Both the position numbers and the translations under genes were made by a program. 64,000 nucleotides of DNA from Alishewanella metallidurans (GTDB taxonomy: Bacteria > Pseudomonadota > Gammaproteobacteria > Enterobacterales > Alteromonadaceae), in NCBI RefSeq assembly GCF_036983985.1, contig NZ_JALAHQ010000004.1:62001-126000 (forward strand), written 5' to 3'. This document shows positions 33,657-42,364 of this stretch, piece after piece. The notes under the pieces are model-generated. The model worked only from the letters and a program-made list of their open reading frames with translations, ran no database searches and was not told where the DNA came from. Numbering within the stretch: the first letter of the stretch is position 1; each line of letters starts with the position of its first letter.

Positions 33657-34235
33657 ATGATTATGATTTCTGAACAGGCACAAGAGCATTTTGCCAAGCT
33701 GTTATCTAAGCAAGCAGCTGGCACCAATATTCGGGTGTTTGTTGTTAACCCAGGCACGGCCCAAGCGGAGTGCGGCGTATCTTACTGCCCACCAGACGCA
33801 GTGGAAGAAGCTGATTTAACCTTAAACTTTAACGGGTTTAATGCGGTAGTAGATAGCGAAAGTAAACCATTTTTAATTGACGCGGAAATTGACTTTGTTA
33901 CCGATCAAATGGGTTCTCAGCTTACATTAAAAGCGCCGAACGCCAAAGTACGCAAGGTGAGTGACAACGCCTCATTAATGGAGCGCGTGCAATACGTTAT
34001 CGATAGTGAAATAAATCCACAACTAGCCAACCACGGTGGCCGTGTATCTGTAATGGAGCTGACACCAGAAGGTGTTGCGGTATTGCAGTTTGGTGGTGGT
34101 TGTAACGGCTGTGCTCAAGTTGATTTAACACTAAAAGAAGGCATTGAAAAAGAATTGCTCAATCGCTTTGTTGGTGAGCTAACGGCCGTAAAAGACGTTA
34201 CCGAACACGAACGCGGTGAGCACTCTTACTACTAA
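33657..34235 (+). CDS. nfuA: Iron-sulfur biogenesis protein NfuA
   Basis: A 192-residue protein: an N-terminal degenerate A-type carrier domain (AECGVSYCPPDAVE) and a C-terminal Nfu domain whose CNGC (C149 and C152) holds a bridging [4Fe-4S] cluster between monomers. It carries clusters to target enzymes, particularly under oxidative stress or iron limitation. The end ERGEHSYY is the same as in E. coli NfuA. A clear terminator follows at 34264-34298. Confidence 0.96.
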   Translation: MIMISEQAQEHFAKLLSKQAAGTNIRVFVVNPGTAQAECGVSYCPPDAVEEADLTLNFNGFNAVVDSESKPFLIDAEIDFVTDQMGSQLTLKAPNAKVRKVSDNASLMERVQYVIDSEINPQLANHGGRVSVMELTPEGVAVLQFGGGCNGCAQVDLTLKEGIEKELLNRFVGELTAVKDVTEHERGEHSYY

Positions 34236-34263
34236 GCCGAACGGTAACCCTGACTAAAAAGAG

Positions 34264-34298
34264 CCAGCTATTTACGGATAATAAATAGCTGGTTTTTG
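34264..34298 (+). terminator. Intrinsic terminator of nfuA
   Basis: CCAGCTATTTA (34264-34274) pairs with TAAATAGCTGG (34282-34292), perfect 11-base stem, 7-base loop, then TTTTTG. Confidence 0.93.
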
Positions 34299-34314
34299 TT
34301 ATATTGAGGTTGTG

Positions 34315-35322
34315 ATGCTACGTTTCATTCTGCCTTTGTTGCTATTAACCTTGTTGCCGGCACAGGCGGCTGTAATGTTAATTTATCACCATGTTGCTAC
34401 CGATACGCCGCGAGTTACTAGCGTTACGCCAACCGAGCTACGCCAGCATCTACAGCACTTAAAAGACAATCAGTTTCAGGTTGTCGCCTTAGATACACTT
34501 ATCAGTCAATTGAAAAACAACCAGCCTATTGCCGATAATGCCGTGGTTATTACGTTTGACGATAGTTATGAGAACAACTTCACCACTGCACACCCAATAC
34601 TGCAAGAGTTTGGTTACCCGTACACCATTTTTATTAGTCCTGGCAGCATCGACAAGGGTGATGGCCCGCTATTAAACTGGCAACAAGTAAAGCAAATGTC
34701 TGATGATGGCGTACTCGTAGCCAACCACGCTATGTGGCATGAACATATGGCAAAACCAGACGCTGGCGAAAGCCAAGCACAGTGGCTTGACCGAATGAAG
34801 CAAAGCATTTTAAGTGCAGAAGCAAGCATTGAACTGCACACCGGGCAACGTCATCAATGGTTGGCTTATCCTTACGGCGAATACAGTGCTGAATTGGAAA
34901 AACTAGTATTAGATCTTGGTTTTATTGGTATTGGTCAACACTCTGGCGCAATTGGTAATAATACGACACTAAGCAGTATTCCGCGCTACCCAGCGGCAGG
35001 CCAGTACGCCGAGCTAACTAACCTTAGCCAGAAACTACGCACGCTACCTTTTCATATTAGCGACTATCATGGCGTTAACCCAGTTAATAAGCAAAACCCG
35101 CCCACACTGACTGTTACTTTGAATACTGCAGACTTTAAACCACAGCAATTGCAGTGTTTTTCCGGTAGTGAATTAATGAAACCAAGCTGGTTAAATGATA
35201 ATACCTTTAGTGTTACCGCAACAAAAACCTTAGCAAAAGGCCGCAGCAGGTATAACTGCACGGCGCCAGCATTAAGTAAACCGGGCTATTACTACTGGTA
35301 CTCTCAACCTTGGCTTAATTAG
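34315..35322 (+). CDS. Polysaccharide deacetylase family protein
   Basis: A 335-residue secreted protein: signal peptide LRFILPLLLLTLLPAQAAV and a NodB-type deacetylase domain (about residues 20-230). Motifs are VITFDDSYENN (metal-binding aspartates), NHAMWHEHM (HxxxH-like) and AYPYGEY. The last 90 residues form an extra, probably beta-rich domain. The substrate (chitin-like, peptidoglycan or poly-GlcNAc) cannot be told. GAGG precedes the ATG; a GTG stands one codon earlier. Its 3' end overlaps that of the converging sco gene by 8 bases. Confidence 0.88.
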   Translation: MLRFILPLLLLTLLPAQAAVMLIYHHVATDTPRVTSVTPTELRQHLQHLKDNQFQVVALDTLISQLKNNQPIADNAVVITFDDSYENNFTTAHPILQEFGYPYTIFISPGSIDKGDGPLLNWQQVKQMSDDGVLVANHAMWHEHMAKPDAGESQAQWLDRMKQSILSAEASIELHTGQRHQWLAYPYGEYSAELEKLVLDLGFIGIGQHSGAIGNNTTLSSIPRYPAAGQYAELTNLSQKLRTLPFHISDYHGVNPVNKQNPPTLTVTLNTADFKPQQLQCFSGSELMKPSWLNDNTFSVTATKTLAKGRSRYNCTAPALSKPGYYYWYSQPWLN

Positions 35323-35956
35323 CGTTAAGCTTGTTTAACACCAGAGGGAAATCAGCCCGCAACTGCTCAACATTAATAACCGGCAATTCGCCCTGTTGCA
35401 TTGGCGGTTTAAACATTGCCACTAACTGGCCCTGCGGGTTAATAAGCGCAACCGATGCACTGTGGTCAACCAAGTAATCTTCTGCAGTAGTGCTACTAAG
35501 TGCATACATAAGCCCTAACTGACGCACAAAAGGAAACAACTGATCATGCCCTGCCGTCATGCCTAGTACGTTTGATTGGTCAAAGTAATTAACATAACGA
35601 TTAAGCTGCTCAGTATTATCACGTTTTGGATCAACAGAAATAAACCATATTTTTAAAGGCTGCTTTACTAAAGTCGCTAATTCTGGTTGCGCACCAGCAA
35701 GCTTTGCCAATGTAAGCGGACAAATATCGGGGCAGGAAGTGTAACCAACAAAAGCCAGTGTCCACTGGCCGTATAATCGCTCACGATTAACCAACTCACC
35801 ATGCTGATCGGTTAAATTAAAGTCGGCTAAAGCCCTAGGTTGCGGATAAACTAATGCTAGCTTGGGTTCGTTATTCATCTGCGACAGCTGGTACAACATA
35901 ACACCAACAACCAGCGCTGCAGCTGATAATAAAACGTAAGTTAGGTTACGAAACAT
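35315..35956 (-). CDS. SCO1/SenC copper chaperone for cytochrome oxidase
   Basis: About 213 residues: one N-terminal membrane anchor (about residues 5-23) and a periplasmic thioredoxin-like domain. The copper site is C75-P-D-I-C79 and H165 in LVDHSAS. It delivers copper to the CuA centre of subunit II. The start ATG 35956 overlaps the ctaB end by 11 bases; a longer frame from 35986 would extend further into ctaB and lacks a typical anchor at its start. Last gene of the cox operon. Confidence 0.92.
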   Translation of the reverse strand: MFRNLTYVLLSAAALVVGVMLYQLSQMNNEPKLALVYPQPRALADFNLTDQHGELVNRERLYGQWTLAFVGYTSCPDICPLTLAKLAGAQPELATLVKQPLKIWFISVDPKRDNTEQLNRYVNYFDQSNVLGMTAGHDQLFPFVRQLGLMYALSSTTAEDYLVDHSASVALINPQGQLVAMFKPPMQQGELPVINVEQLRADFPLVLNKLNAN

Positions 35957-36857
35957 AGATCGGTGACACCTTAAAGTAATGGTCAACTAACAACAGCAGA
36001 AATAGTACCATTAGATGCACAATTGAAAACTTAAATGTCGCCATTGCGGTGCCGGTATCAGCATTAAACTTCAATTTCCATGCGTATTGCATAAAGCGGA
36101 AATTTAGCAGAGCGCTGCCGACTAGATAAATTGCACCACTCATACCGACTAAATATGGCATTAAACATACCAAGAATAAGATAACGGTATAAAGACAAAT
36201 CACACTTTTAGTAAAGTCGATACCATGGGTTACCGGTAACATTGGCATATTTACTTTGGCATAGTCGTCGCGTCGATGAATAGCCAAAGCCCAGAAGTGC
36301 GGAGGCGTCCAAGCAAAAATTATCATCACCAGCAATAATGCGTGGCCATGAATTTCGCCGGTCACAGCAGTCCAGCCTAATAATGGTGGCATTGCGCCAG
36401 CCAAACCACCGATAACAATATTTTGTGGTGTAGCTCGCTTTAAAAACATGGTGTAAACCACGGCATAACCAAATAGGCTGGCTAGGGTTAACCACGCAGT
36501 TAACGCATTAACCACAACATACAGCACAACAAAACCAGCAACCGCCAAACCTATTGCAAAACTGGTTGCTTGAGTAGTACTAATGCGCCCTTTTGCCACT
36601 GGCCGGCTATAAGTACGCGCCATCTGGGCATCAATACGCTGGTCTACCACATGATTAATAGCGGCCGCCGCCGCCGACAGCAAACCTATGCCTAAGGTAG
36701 CAAAAAACAATGTTTGCACACTAGGTAAACCAGGCACGGCTAGCATCATGCCTACCCACGCGGTTAATACCAGTAGCGCTACAACTTTAGGCTTAGTTAT
36801 TTCTAAATAGTCACGTAGCCGGTTATTGGCGGCTCTTGCTTTTAGTACTGCAGTCAT
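35946..36857 (-). CDS. ctaB: Protohaem IX farnesyltransferase (haem O synthase)
   Basis: A 303-residue integral membrane prenyltransferase of the CtaB/CyoE family with about nine transmembrane segments. The prenyl diphosphate site is seen in NHVVDQRIDAQMARTYSRP and in the second aspartate-rich loop HRRDDYAKVNMPML. It converts haem B to haem O, which CtaA (gene just upstream, 4-base overlap) turns into haem A. Confidence 0.96.
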   Translation of the reverse strand: MTAVLKARAANNRLRDYLEITKPKVVALLVLTAWVGMMLAVPGLPSVQTLFFATLGIGLLSAAAAAINHVVDQRIDAQMARTYSRPVAKGRISTTQATSFAIGLAVAGFVVLYVVVNALTAWLTLASLFGYAVVYTMFLKRATPQNIVIGGLAGAMPPLLGWTAVTGEIHGHALLLVMIIFAWTPPHFWALAIHRRDDYAKVNMPMLPVTHGIDFTKSVICLYTVILFLVCLMPYLVGMSGAIYLVGSALLNFRFMQYAWKLKFNADTGTAMATFKFSIVHLMVLFLLLLVDHYFKVSPIYVS

Positions 36858-37858
36858 AGTGTCTCCTTGCCTACGTTGGTATTACTATGGCGCAATTGCA
36901 TATAAATTAGCACCAGCAGCATTAACAGGTTTGCCGCAACAAAGTTGTGCGCTACAGCGTTAGCTAGTGGTAAATGCAATACCACGTTCAACACACCTAA
37001 ACTAAACTGTAGCAGCAATAATAGCGCTGCGGCTAAGGTCAGGCGTTTTAAAGTGCTGCTTGTCGCTCGACGCCATACCTGTAGCAAAAAGCTGGCCAGC
37101 ACTAACAAGGTTATTACTGCGCCAAAGCGGTGAAACACATGCACGGTTTGCCGGGCTTCAGCTGACATCACACCGTATTCGTAATCGTCATGGCCAAGGT
37201 GTAACGAAAAAGCTTCACTGACATTTAGGCGTTGCAACCAGCCTTGCTCACATACCGGTAGCTCTATGCAAGCCAAAGCCGCGTAGTTTGCTGCAGTCCA
37301 CCCACCTAAAGCGATTTGGCAAATTAATATCGCTATTACTAGCAAAGCAAAGGGCTGTAGGGATATTAGCTCAGGTTCAAACACGCGATATTCTGGATGC
37401 AATTTTAGCCAATGCACGGCAAGTAAGCTTAAAATACTAAAGCCGCCCAATAAATGCCCCATCACCACTAATGGCAACAGGTTTAACGTAACTGTCCACA
37501 TGCCAAGCGCGGCTTGAAACACCACCAAAGCCAGCAACACACTGGGTATTACTTTGCCGCTATGCTTGCTAAATATACTGCTGAAAAAAATAGCAGCGAT
37601 CAGCAAACCTAAGCTACCAGCAAAATAACGATGCACCATTTCGTTCCAAGCTTTATGTGCTACCACCGGTCGCTCAGGAAATGCCTGCTCAGCCGCAGTA
37701 ATATGATGCTGCAGCTCTGGGACTTTTAAAAAACCATAACAACCTGGCCAGTCGGGGCAACCTAAACCCGCATCGGTAAGCCGAGTGTATGCACCTAATA
37801 AAATAACACCCATAGTAAGAAAAATAGCGATACCTGCCAGCCATTGTTGTGTTCTCAT
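36854..37858 (-). CDS. ctaA: Haem A synthase CtaA (COX15)
   Basis: A 334-residue membrane protein of eight predicted segments. GAYTRLTDAGLGCPDWPGC near the N-terminus and WNEMVHRYFAGSLG are hallmark COX15 sequences; further histidines (MGHLLGGF, VFHRFGA, AHNFVA) are likely haem ligands. It oxidises haem O to haem A. The cysteine pair of the CIELPVC loop is also typical. It overlaps neighbours at both ends by 4 bases (ATGA), showing tight coupling. Confidence 0.95.
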   Translation of the reverse strand: MRTQQWLAGIAIFLTMGVILLGAYTRLTDAGLGCPDWPGCYGFLKVPELQHHITAAEQAFPERPVVAHKAWNEMVHRYFAGSLGLLIAAIFFSSIFSKHSGKVIPSVLLALVVFQAALGMWTVTLNLLPLVVMGHLLGGFSILSLLAVHWLKLHPEYRVFEPELISLQPFALLVIAILICQIALGGWTAANYAALACIELPVCEQGWLQRLNVSEAFSLHLGHDDYEYGVMSAEARQTVHVFHRFGAVITLLVLASFLLQVWRRATSSTLKRLTLAAALLLLLQFSLGVLNVVLHLPLANAVAHNFVAANLLMLLVLIYMQLRHSNTNVGKETL

Positions 37859-38367
37859 GCGCTAGTCCGGTCGTAATTAAGTAATTTAAGTAAGTCTTTT
37901 CGAATGGCCTTGGCTGTTAGTGCCATTTCACTCTCCGCCTCTGGCATCGGGTAGCTAAGTAGCACCAAGCCTTGTTGGTCGATCAATAAAATACGCTGTT
38001 CAAGTGCGGCAGGTACAGCTTGGCGTGGCGCACTTAATACAAACATCGCGTAGTCGTCAGGTACAGCTTGTTGGCTAATTAGCACTGGCTGAACTTGGTC
38101 TTGCTTACGGCCTAAACCAATATAAAGCTGCTTTAATGTAAATAGTGCCTGCAAGCAATGTTCGTTGCACTGCGCTTTTGATGTAACGGCCAAGCGCCAA
38201 TGCGCTTGATCCTTGGTGGCGTCAAGCAAAAACACATCAGACTGCTGCCACTGCCCATTACTAGAGGCGCCACCGTTATACCAGCCCATTGCCAATACCA
38301 CCTTAGCGGCTAATAATGGCAAGCCACAACAGAGTAAAAATAATAGCAAAAATTTGTTTTTATTCAT
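37855..38367 (-). CDS. Conserved cytochrome oxidase operon membrane protein, function unknown
   Basis: A 170-residue protein with a single N-terminal transmembrane segment (about residues 6-27) and a periplasmic domain that has one cysteine pair spaced four residues apart (C-N-E-H-C). The domain (LAVTSKAQCNEHCLQALFTL, ILLIDQQGLVLLSYP) resembles a degenerate thioredoxin/SCO-type fold, but this is only an impression. It overlaps ctaA by 4 bases and SURF1 by 8 bases, so it belongs to the oxidase assembly set. The CxxxC with a nearby histidine could bind copper. Confidence 0.75.
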   Translation of the reverse strand: MNKNKFLLLFLLCCGLPLLAAKVVLAMGWYNGGASSNGQWQQSDVFLLDATKDQAHWRLAVTSKAQCNEHCLQALFTLKQLYIGLGRKQDQVQPVLISQQAVPDDYAMFVLSAPRQAVPAALEQRILLIDQQGLVLLSYPMPEAESEMALTAKAIRKDLLKLLNYDRTSA

Positions 38368-39100
38368 GTTTTGCTTTTCCTTGATGACTAGCGGCTAGAG
38401 CCACGCCCAGCACGACAACTGCCAACAAAAACCATTGCAGTGCATAACCCCGGTGCTTTTCTGGTAGTAATACCACCGGCTTATAATGCGGTATAAAATC
38501 GGTATTATTTTGCTGATATAACAGCGCCGGATATAACGACAAATGGCTCATCGCAGACAGCTCTTCATAATTAACTTGTTGAATACGCATTGGCCAGCTG
38601 CCGGTTTGTTCTGCATTTTGGCCAAGCAGCATTAGGCCATCTACTTTGGTTCGTAACAAAGCCGATAGCGTAAATTCCGGCCGGATCGTCAGTTGGGGGA
38701 ACTCATCACGCTGTGCTGTTGCTGCCAGCCAACCTAAATTAACTAATAAAGGTTGGGCTAAACCATCCGCTTGTACCGGAATAATTACGTCGTAACCTAC
38801 CCGCCCATCAACAATTTGGTTATCTAGCAGCCAAATTGCTGGCGCTAGCCAACGCACTGATCCTTGTACCGGAATACCATCTCGGTCGGCACTATTAATA
38901 GTTTCAAGTTGTGATGGCGACAGTGCACCTGCTGTTTGTAGCACGGCCAACCTTGCTAGCTGCTGGGTTTTTTCTTCAGCGCGATTTAGCTGCCACAAGC
39001 TCAGGTTGATTAAAATAACAAAAGCGGTCAAAGTGAGACCAGACCACAGCGGATTAAGCGTAAAGCAATGATTTGCCAGCTTAACTTGCATGACAACCAC
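38360..39100 (-). CDS. SURF1 family oxidase assembly protein
   Basis: A 246-residue protein with two transmembrane segments at the ends (about residues 18-40 and 218-238) and a periplasmic middle domain, the standard SURF1 plan. FVILINLSLWQLNRAEEK, PVQGSVR and LVNLGWL are family marks, and YALQWFLLA opens the last segment. SURF1 helps deliver haem A to subunit I. The start region faces the divergent DUF2909 gene with 17 bases between start codons, so its promoter must lie inside that gene or transcription comes from the ctaE transcript. Confidence 0.93.
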   Translation of the reverse strand: MVVMQVKLANHCFTLNPLWSGLTLTAFVILINLSLWQLNRAEEKTQQLARLAVLQTAGALSPSQLETINSADRDGIPVQGSVRWLAPAIWLLDNQIVDGRVGYDVIIPVQADGLAQPLLVNLGWLAATAQRDEFPQLTIRPEFTLSALLRTKVDGLMLLGQNAEQTGSWPMRIQQVNYEELSAMSHLSLYPALLYQQNNTDFIPHYKPVVLLPEKHRGYALQWFLLAVVVLGVALAASHQGKAKHE

Positions 39101-39117
39101 GTTGGAGTTTGTAACCT

Positions 39118-39327
39118 ATGTTGATTAAATTAATTATCATCGCGCTACTACTTTTTATTATTATTAATTTAGTTCGTGCTGGACTGGCCATGCTTAAACA
39201 GGATCAGCCCAATGTTAAAATGTCGCGTTTTATTGGTTGGCGAGTCGTGTTTTCTGCCCTTTTGTTGTTGTTACTTTTTATTGCGCAGGCTATGGGGCTG
39301 ATAGAGCCCAACCCCAGACCATACTAA
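39118..39327 (+). CDS. DUF2909 twin-transmembrane protein
   Basis: A 69-residue membrane protein with two hydrophobic segments (about residues 2-24 and 40-62) joined by a short loop (LKQDQPNVKMSRFIGWR). This is the DUF2909 family found next to SURF1 in many gammaproteobacterial oxidase loci; its function is not known. It runs against the direction of the operon, filling exactly the gap between ctaE (3 bases away) and SURF1 (17 bases away). Confidence 0.85.
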   Translation: MLIKLIIIALLLFIIINLVRAGLAMLKQDQPNVKMSRFIGWRVVFSALLLLLLFIAQAMGLIEPNPRPY

Positions 39328-39330
39328 ACG

Positions 39331-40209
39331 TCACAGTACATAAACAAACACATACAAACACAACCACACCACATCAACAAAGTGCCAATACCAAGCACCG
39401 GCGCGAAAGGCAAAATGCTTTTCTGGCGTAAAGTGTCCTTTTAATATCCGCAAAAACACAAAAATTAAGATAATTGTGCCCAGCGTAACGTGCATGCCAT
39501 GGAAACCAGTCAGTAAGAAAAAGGTGCTACCGTAAAAACCTGAAGCTAAGGTTAGACCTAAGTCAGTATAAGCATGAATATATTCATATACTTGTAAACT
39601 AAGAAAGGTAATACCCAATACGATAGTGACAAACATCATCAGCTTTAGCGTGCCGCGTTTACTTTGCTCCAGTGCAACATGCGCAAAGTGCAACGTAACA
39701 GACGATATAACCAGTATTGCCGTATTAATTAGCGGCAAACCAAATGCCGGCATCGCTTGAGTTTCAGTGCCGCCTGGCGTTTTTAACAACGGCCACATCG
39801 CTTCAAACTCTGGCCATAGTAACTCAAAGGTCATGGCATTATTGCTGCCACCACTTAGCCAGTTCAGTGCGATAACTCGACCGTAAAATAAAGCACCAAA
39901 AAACGCCATAAAAAACATCACTTCTGACATAATAAACCAGCTCATGCCATAGCGAAACGAACGGTCCATTTGATCGCTATATAAGCCACTCATCGACTCA
40001 TCGATAATGTTTTTAAACCAACCAAACAGCATTAGTATTAATACAGCAAAGCCGGCAGTAAGCATGTAGCCACCAAAACCCGGCTGTTGTTTAGTTACCT
40101 CGTTGACAAAGTTTCCAGCACCCACTGCGATTAAAAATAAGGCCACGGCGCCGACTATCGGCCAAGGGCTTTGCGCGGGAACATAATATTTTTCATAGGT
40201 TTTATTCAT
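39331..40209 (-). CDS. ctaE: Cytochrome c oxidase subunit III
   Basis: A 292-residue integral membrane protein with seven predicted segments. Typical marks are SPWPIVGAVALF near the start, WFIMSEVMFFMAFFGALF, the lipid-binding and proton-related FYGSTFFLLTGFHGMHVTLG, and WYWHFVDVVWLCLYVFVY at the end. It stabilises subunits I and II. One base separates it from cox11. Confidence 0.96.
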   Translation of the reverse strand: MNKTYEKYYVPAQSPWPIVGAVALFLIAVGAGNFVNEVTKQQPGFGGYMLTAGFAVLILMLFGWFKNIIDESMSGLYSDQMDRSFRYGMSWFIMSEVMFFMAFFGALFYGRVIALNWLSGGSNNAMTFELLWPEFEAMWPLLKTPGGTETQAMPAFGLPLINTAILVISSVTLHFAHVALEQSKRGTLKLMMFVTIVLGITFLSLQVYEYIHAYTDLGLTLASGFYGSTFFLLTGFHGMHVTLGTIILIFVFLRILKGHFTPEKHFAFRAGAWYWHFVDVVWLCLYVFVYVL

Positions 40210-40210
40210 G

Positions 40211-40768
40211 TTATTCCCCTAATTGTGCTGATGCCGCTGTGCCTTCCCAAGCACTAGTGACATCATACAAAGTGTACGACAACGTAATAGTCGAAAATTG
40301 ACTAGGCAGTGCTGGGTCGATATAAAACTGTAATGGCATCAACATGTTTTCACCACCAGCTAAGTGTTGTTGGGTAAAGCAGAAGCATTCTATTTTGTGA
40401 AAATATAACGCGGCCTGACCTGGCGAAACCGACGGTACGGCTTGGCCGATAATCAACCTTTGGGTTGGGTTCTCTGCTAAGTAATTCATAATATGAATTT
40501 CACCGGGGTGCACTTTCATCCGCGTAACTTCGGGCTTAAACAGCCATGGCATTTGCTTATTCGGCCGTGCAATAAACTCAATGACAATTTCGCGGCTAAG
40601 ATCAACCACCGCAGCCTCAGCTGTTGCCGCCGTGGTCGCGGTTTTGCCGTTAATACCGGTAAGATCACAAAATACGTCGTATAACGGCACCAAAGCGAAG
40701 CCAAAACCAAACATGCCCAAGGCAACAATGGCCAGTTTTAGTGTTAATGGTGCGTGCTTCAGTGCCAT
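40211..40768 (-). CDS. ctaG: Cytochrome c oxidase assembly protein CtaG/Cox11
   Basis: A 185-residue protein with one N-terminal transmembrane anchor and a periplasmic immunoglobulin-like domain. The copper-binding motif IECFCFTQQHL and the PLYDVFCDLTGINGKT segment after the anchor are family signatures. It supplies copper to the CuB site of subunit I. It lies 9 bases after ctaD. Confidence 0.96.
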   Translation of the reverse strand: MALKHAPLTLKLAIVALGMFGFGFALVPLYDVFCDLTGINGKTATTAATAEAAVVDLSREIVIEFIARPNKQMPWLFKPEVTRMKVHPGEIHIMNYLAENPTQRLIIGQAVPSVSPGQAALYFHKIECFCFTQQHLAGGENMLMPLQFYIDPALPSQFSTITLSYTLYDVTSAWEGTAASAQLGE

Positions 40769-40777
40769 ACGTTGCTC

Positions 40778-42361
40778 CTACTTAATCTCTGGCGGTGTAT
40801 CAAAAGTATGGTACGGTGCCGGTGAGGGTATCTCCCACTCCAAACCTTCCGCGCCTTCCCACACCCGTGCCGTTGCTTTTTGTCCACCACGAGCACATTT
40901 CACTAATACCCAGACAAAAATCAGTTGCGATGCGCCAAACAAGAAACCACCAACGCTAATAAGTGCGTTAAAGTCGGCAAACTGCAGTGCGTAGTCTGGA
41001 ATTCGGCGAGGCATGCCGGCTAAGCCAACAAAATGCATAGGAAAGAACAGTAAGTTAACTGAAATAAGTGAGCACCAAAAATGCCACTGCCCTAGCTTTT
41101 CGTCGTACATATAGCCGGTCCATTTCGGCAACCAGTAGTAAGCGGCGGCAATTATGGAAAACACGGCGCCTGTTACCAGTACATAGTGAAAGTGCGCTAC
41201 CACAAAGTAGGTGTCATGGTACTGAAAGTCAGCAGGTGTAATCGCTAACATTAATCCCGAAAAACCGCCGATGGTAAACAACACCACGAAGGCGAGCGCA
41301 AACATCATAGGTACTTCAAAGGTCATGGCACCACGCCACATGGTGGCAACCCAGTTGAATACTTTTACCCCAGTTGGCACCGAAATTAGCATGGTGCAGT
41401 ACATAAAGAACAATTCAGCAAACACCGGCATACCGGTAGTAAACATATGGTGCGCCCAAACCAAAAATGACAATAAGCCAATACTGGCGGTGGCATAAAC
41501 CATTGATGAATAGCCAAATAGCCGCTTACGCGCAAAGGTTGGTACTATGCTAGAAACAATACCAAAGGCCGGTAAAATCATGATGTACACTTCAGGGTGA
41601 CCAAAAAACCAAAAGATATGCTGAAATAGCACAGGGTCACCACCACCTGCCGCGTCAAAAAAGCTGGTAGCGAAGTACTTATCAGTCAGCACCATAGTTA
41701 CTGCACCTGCTAACACTGGCATCACCATAATTAGCAAGAATGCGGTAATTAACCAAGTCCAGACGAACATTGGCATTTTCATCCAGGTCATGCCGGGCGC
41801 ACGCATATTGAAGATAGTAACAATTACGTTTATGGCGCCCATAATGGACGATATACCCATAATATGTACTGAGAACACAAACAACGCGGTGCTGTCACCA
41901 CTAAATTTGGTAGATAGTGGAGCGTAAAAAGTCCAACCAAAGTTTGGCCCGCCACCTGGCATAAATAACGAACCAAGTAGAATTAAAAAGGCAAAGGGTA
42001 AAATCCAGAAGCTCCAGTTATTCATCCGTGGCAATGCCATATCTGGCGCGCCAATCATAATAGGGATCATCCAGTTGGCTAGGCCAGTAAAAGCGGGCAT
42101 AACCGCACCAAACACCATAATTAAACCATGCACGGTGGTCATTTGATTAAAGAAATTCGGCTCTACAAACTGCAACCCTGGCTGAAACAATTCAGCGCGG
42201 ATCACCATTGCCATACTGCCACCGATAAAAAACATAATCAGCGCAAATACTAAGTACATGGTGCCGATGTCTTTATGGTTTGTGGTATATAACCAGCGCT
42301 TTATGCCACTGGGTCGATGGTCATGATGCTCATGCTCGTGATCTGTCACTACTGCACTCAT
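40778..42361 (-). CDS. ctaD: Cytochrome c oxidase subunit I (A-type)
   Basis: A 527-residue subunit of 12 transmembrane segments. It holds haem a and the haem a3-CuB site: WFFGHPEVYIMILPAFGI gives the cross-linked histidine-tyrosine, AHHMF the CuB histidine pair, and VAHFHYVLVTG the haem a3 and haem a histidines. The tyrosine-containing ligand set is that of A-type (mitochondrial-like) oxidases. It reduces O2 to water and pumps protons. Three bases separate it from ctaC. Confidence 0.97.
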   Translation of the reverse strand: MSAVVTDHEHEHHDHRPSGIKRWLYTTNHKDIGTMYLVFALIMFFIGGSMAMVIRAELFQPGLQFVEPNFFNQMTTVHGLIMVFGAVMPAFTGLANWMIPIMIGAPDMALPRMNNWSFWILPFAFLILLGSLFMPGGGPNFGWTFYAPLSTKFSGDSTALFVFSVHIMGISSIMGAINVIVTIFNMRAPGMTWMKMPMFVWTWLITAFLLIMVMPVLAGAVTMVLTDKYFATSFFDAAGGGDPVLFQHIFWFFGHPEVYIMILPAFGIVSSIVPTFARKRLFGYSSMVYATASIGLLSFLVWAHHMFTTGMPVFAELFFMYCTMLISVPTGVKVFNWVATMWRGAMTFEVPMMFALAFVVLFTIGGFSGLMLAITPADFQYHDTYFVVAHFHYVLVTGAVFSIIAAAYYWLPKWTGYMYDEKLGQWHFWCSLISVNLLFFPMHFVGLAGMPRRIPDYALQFADFNALISVGGFLFGASQLIFVWVLVKCARGGQKATARVWEGAEGLEWEIPSPAPYHTFDTPPEIK

Positions 42362-42364
42362 CCG

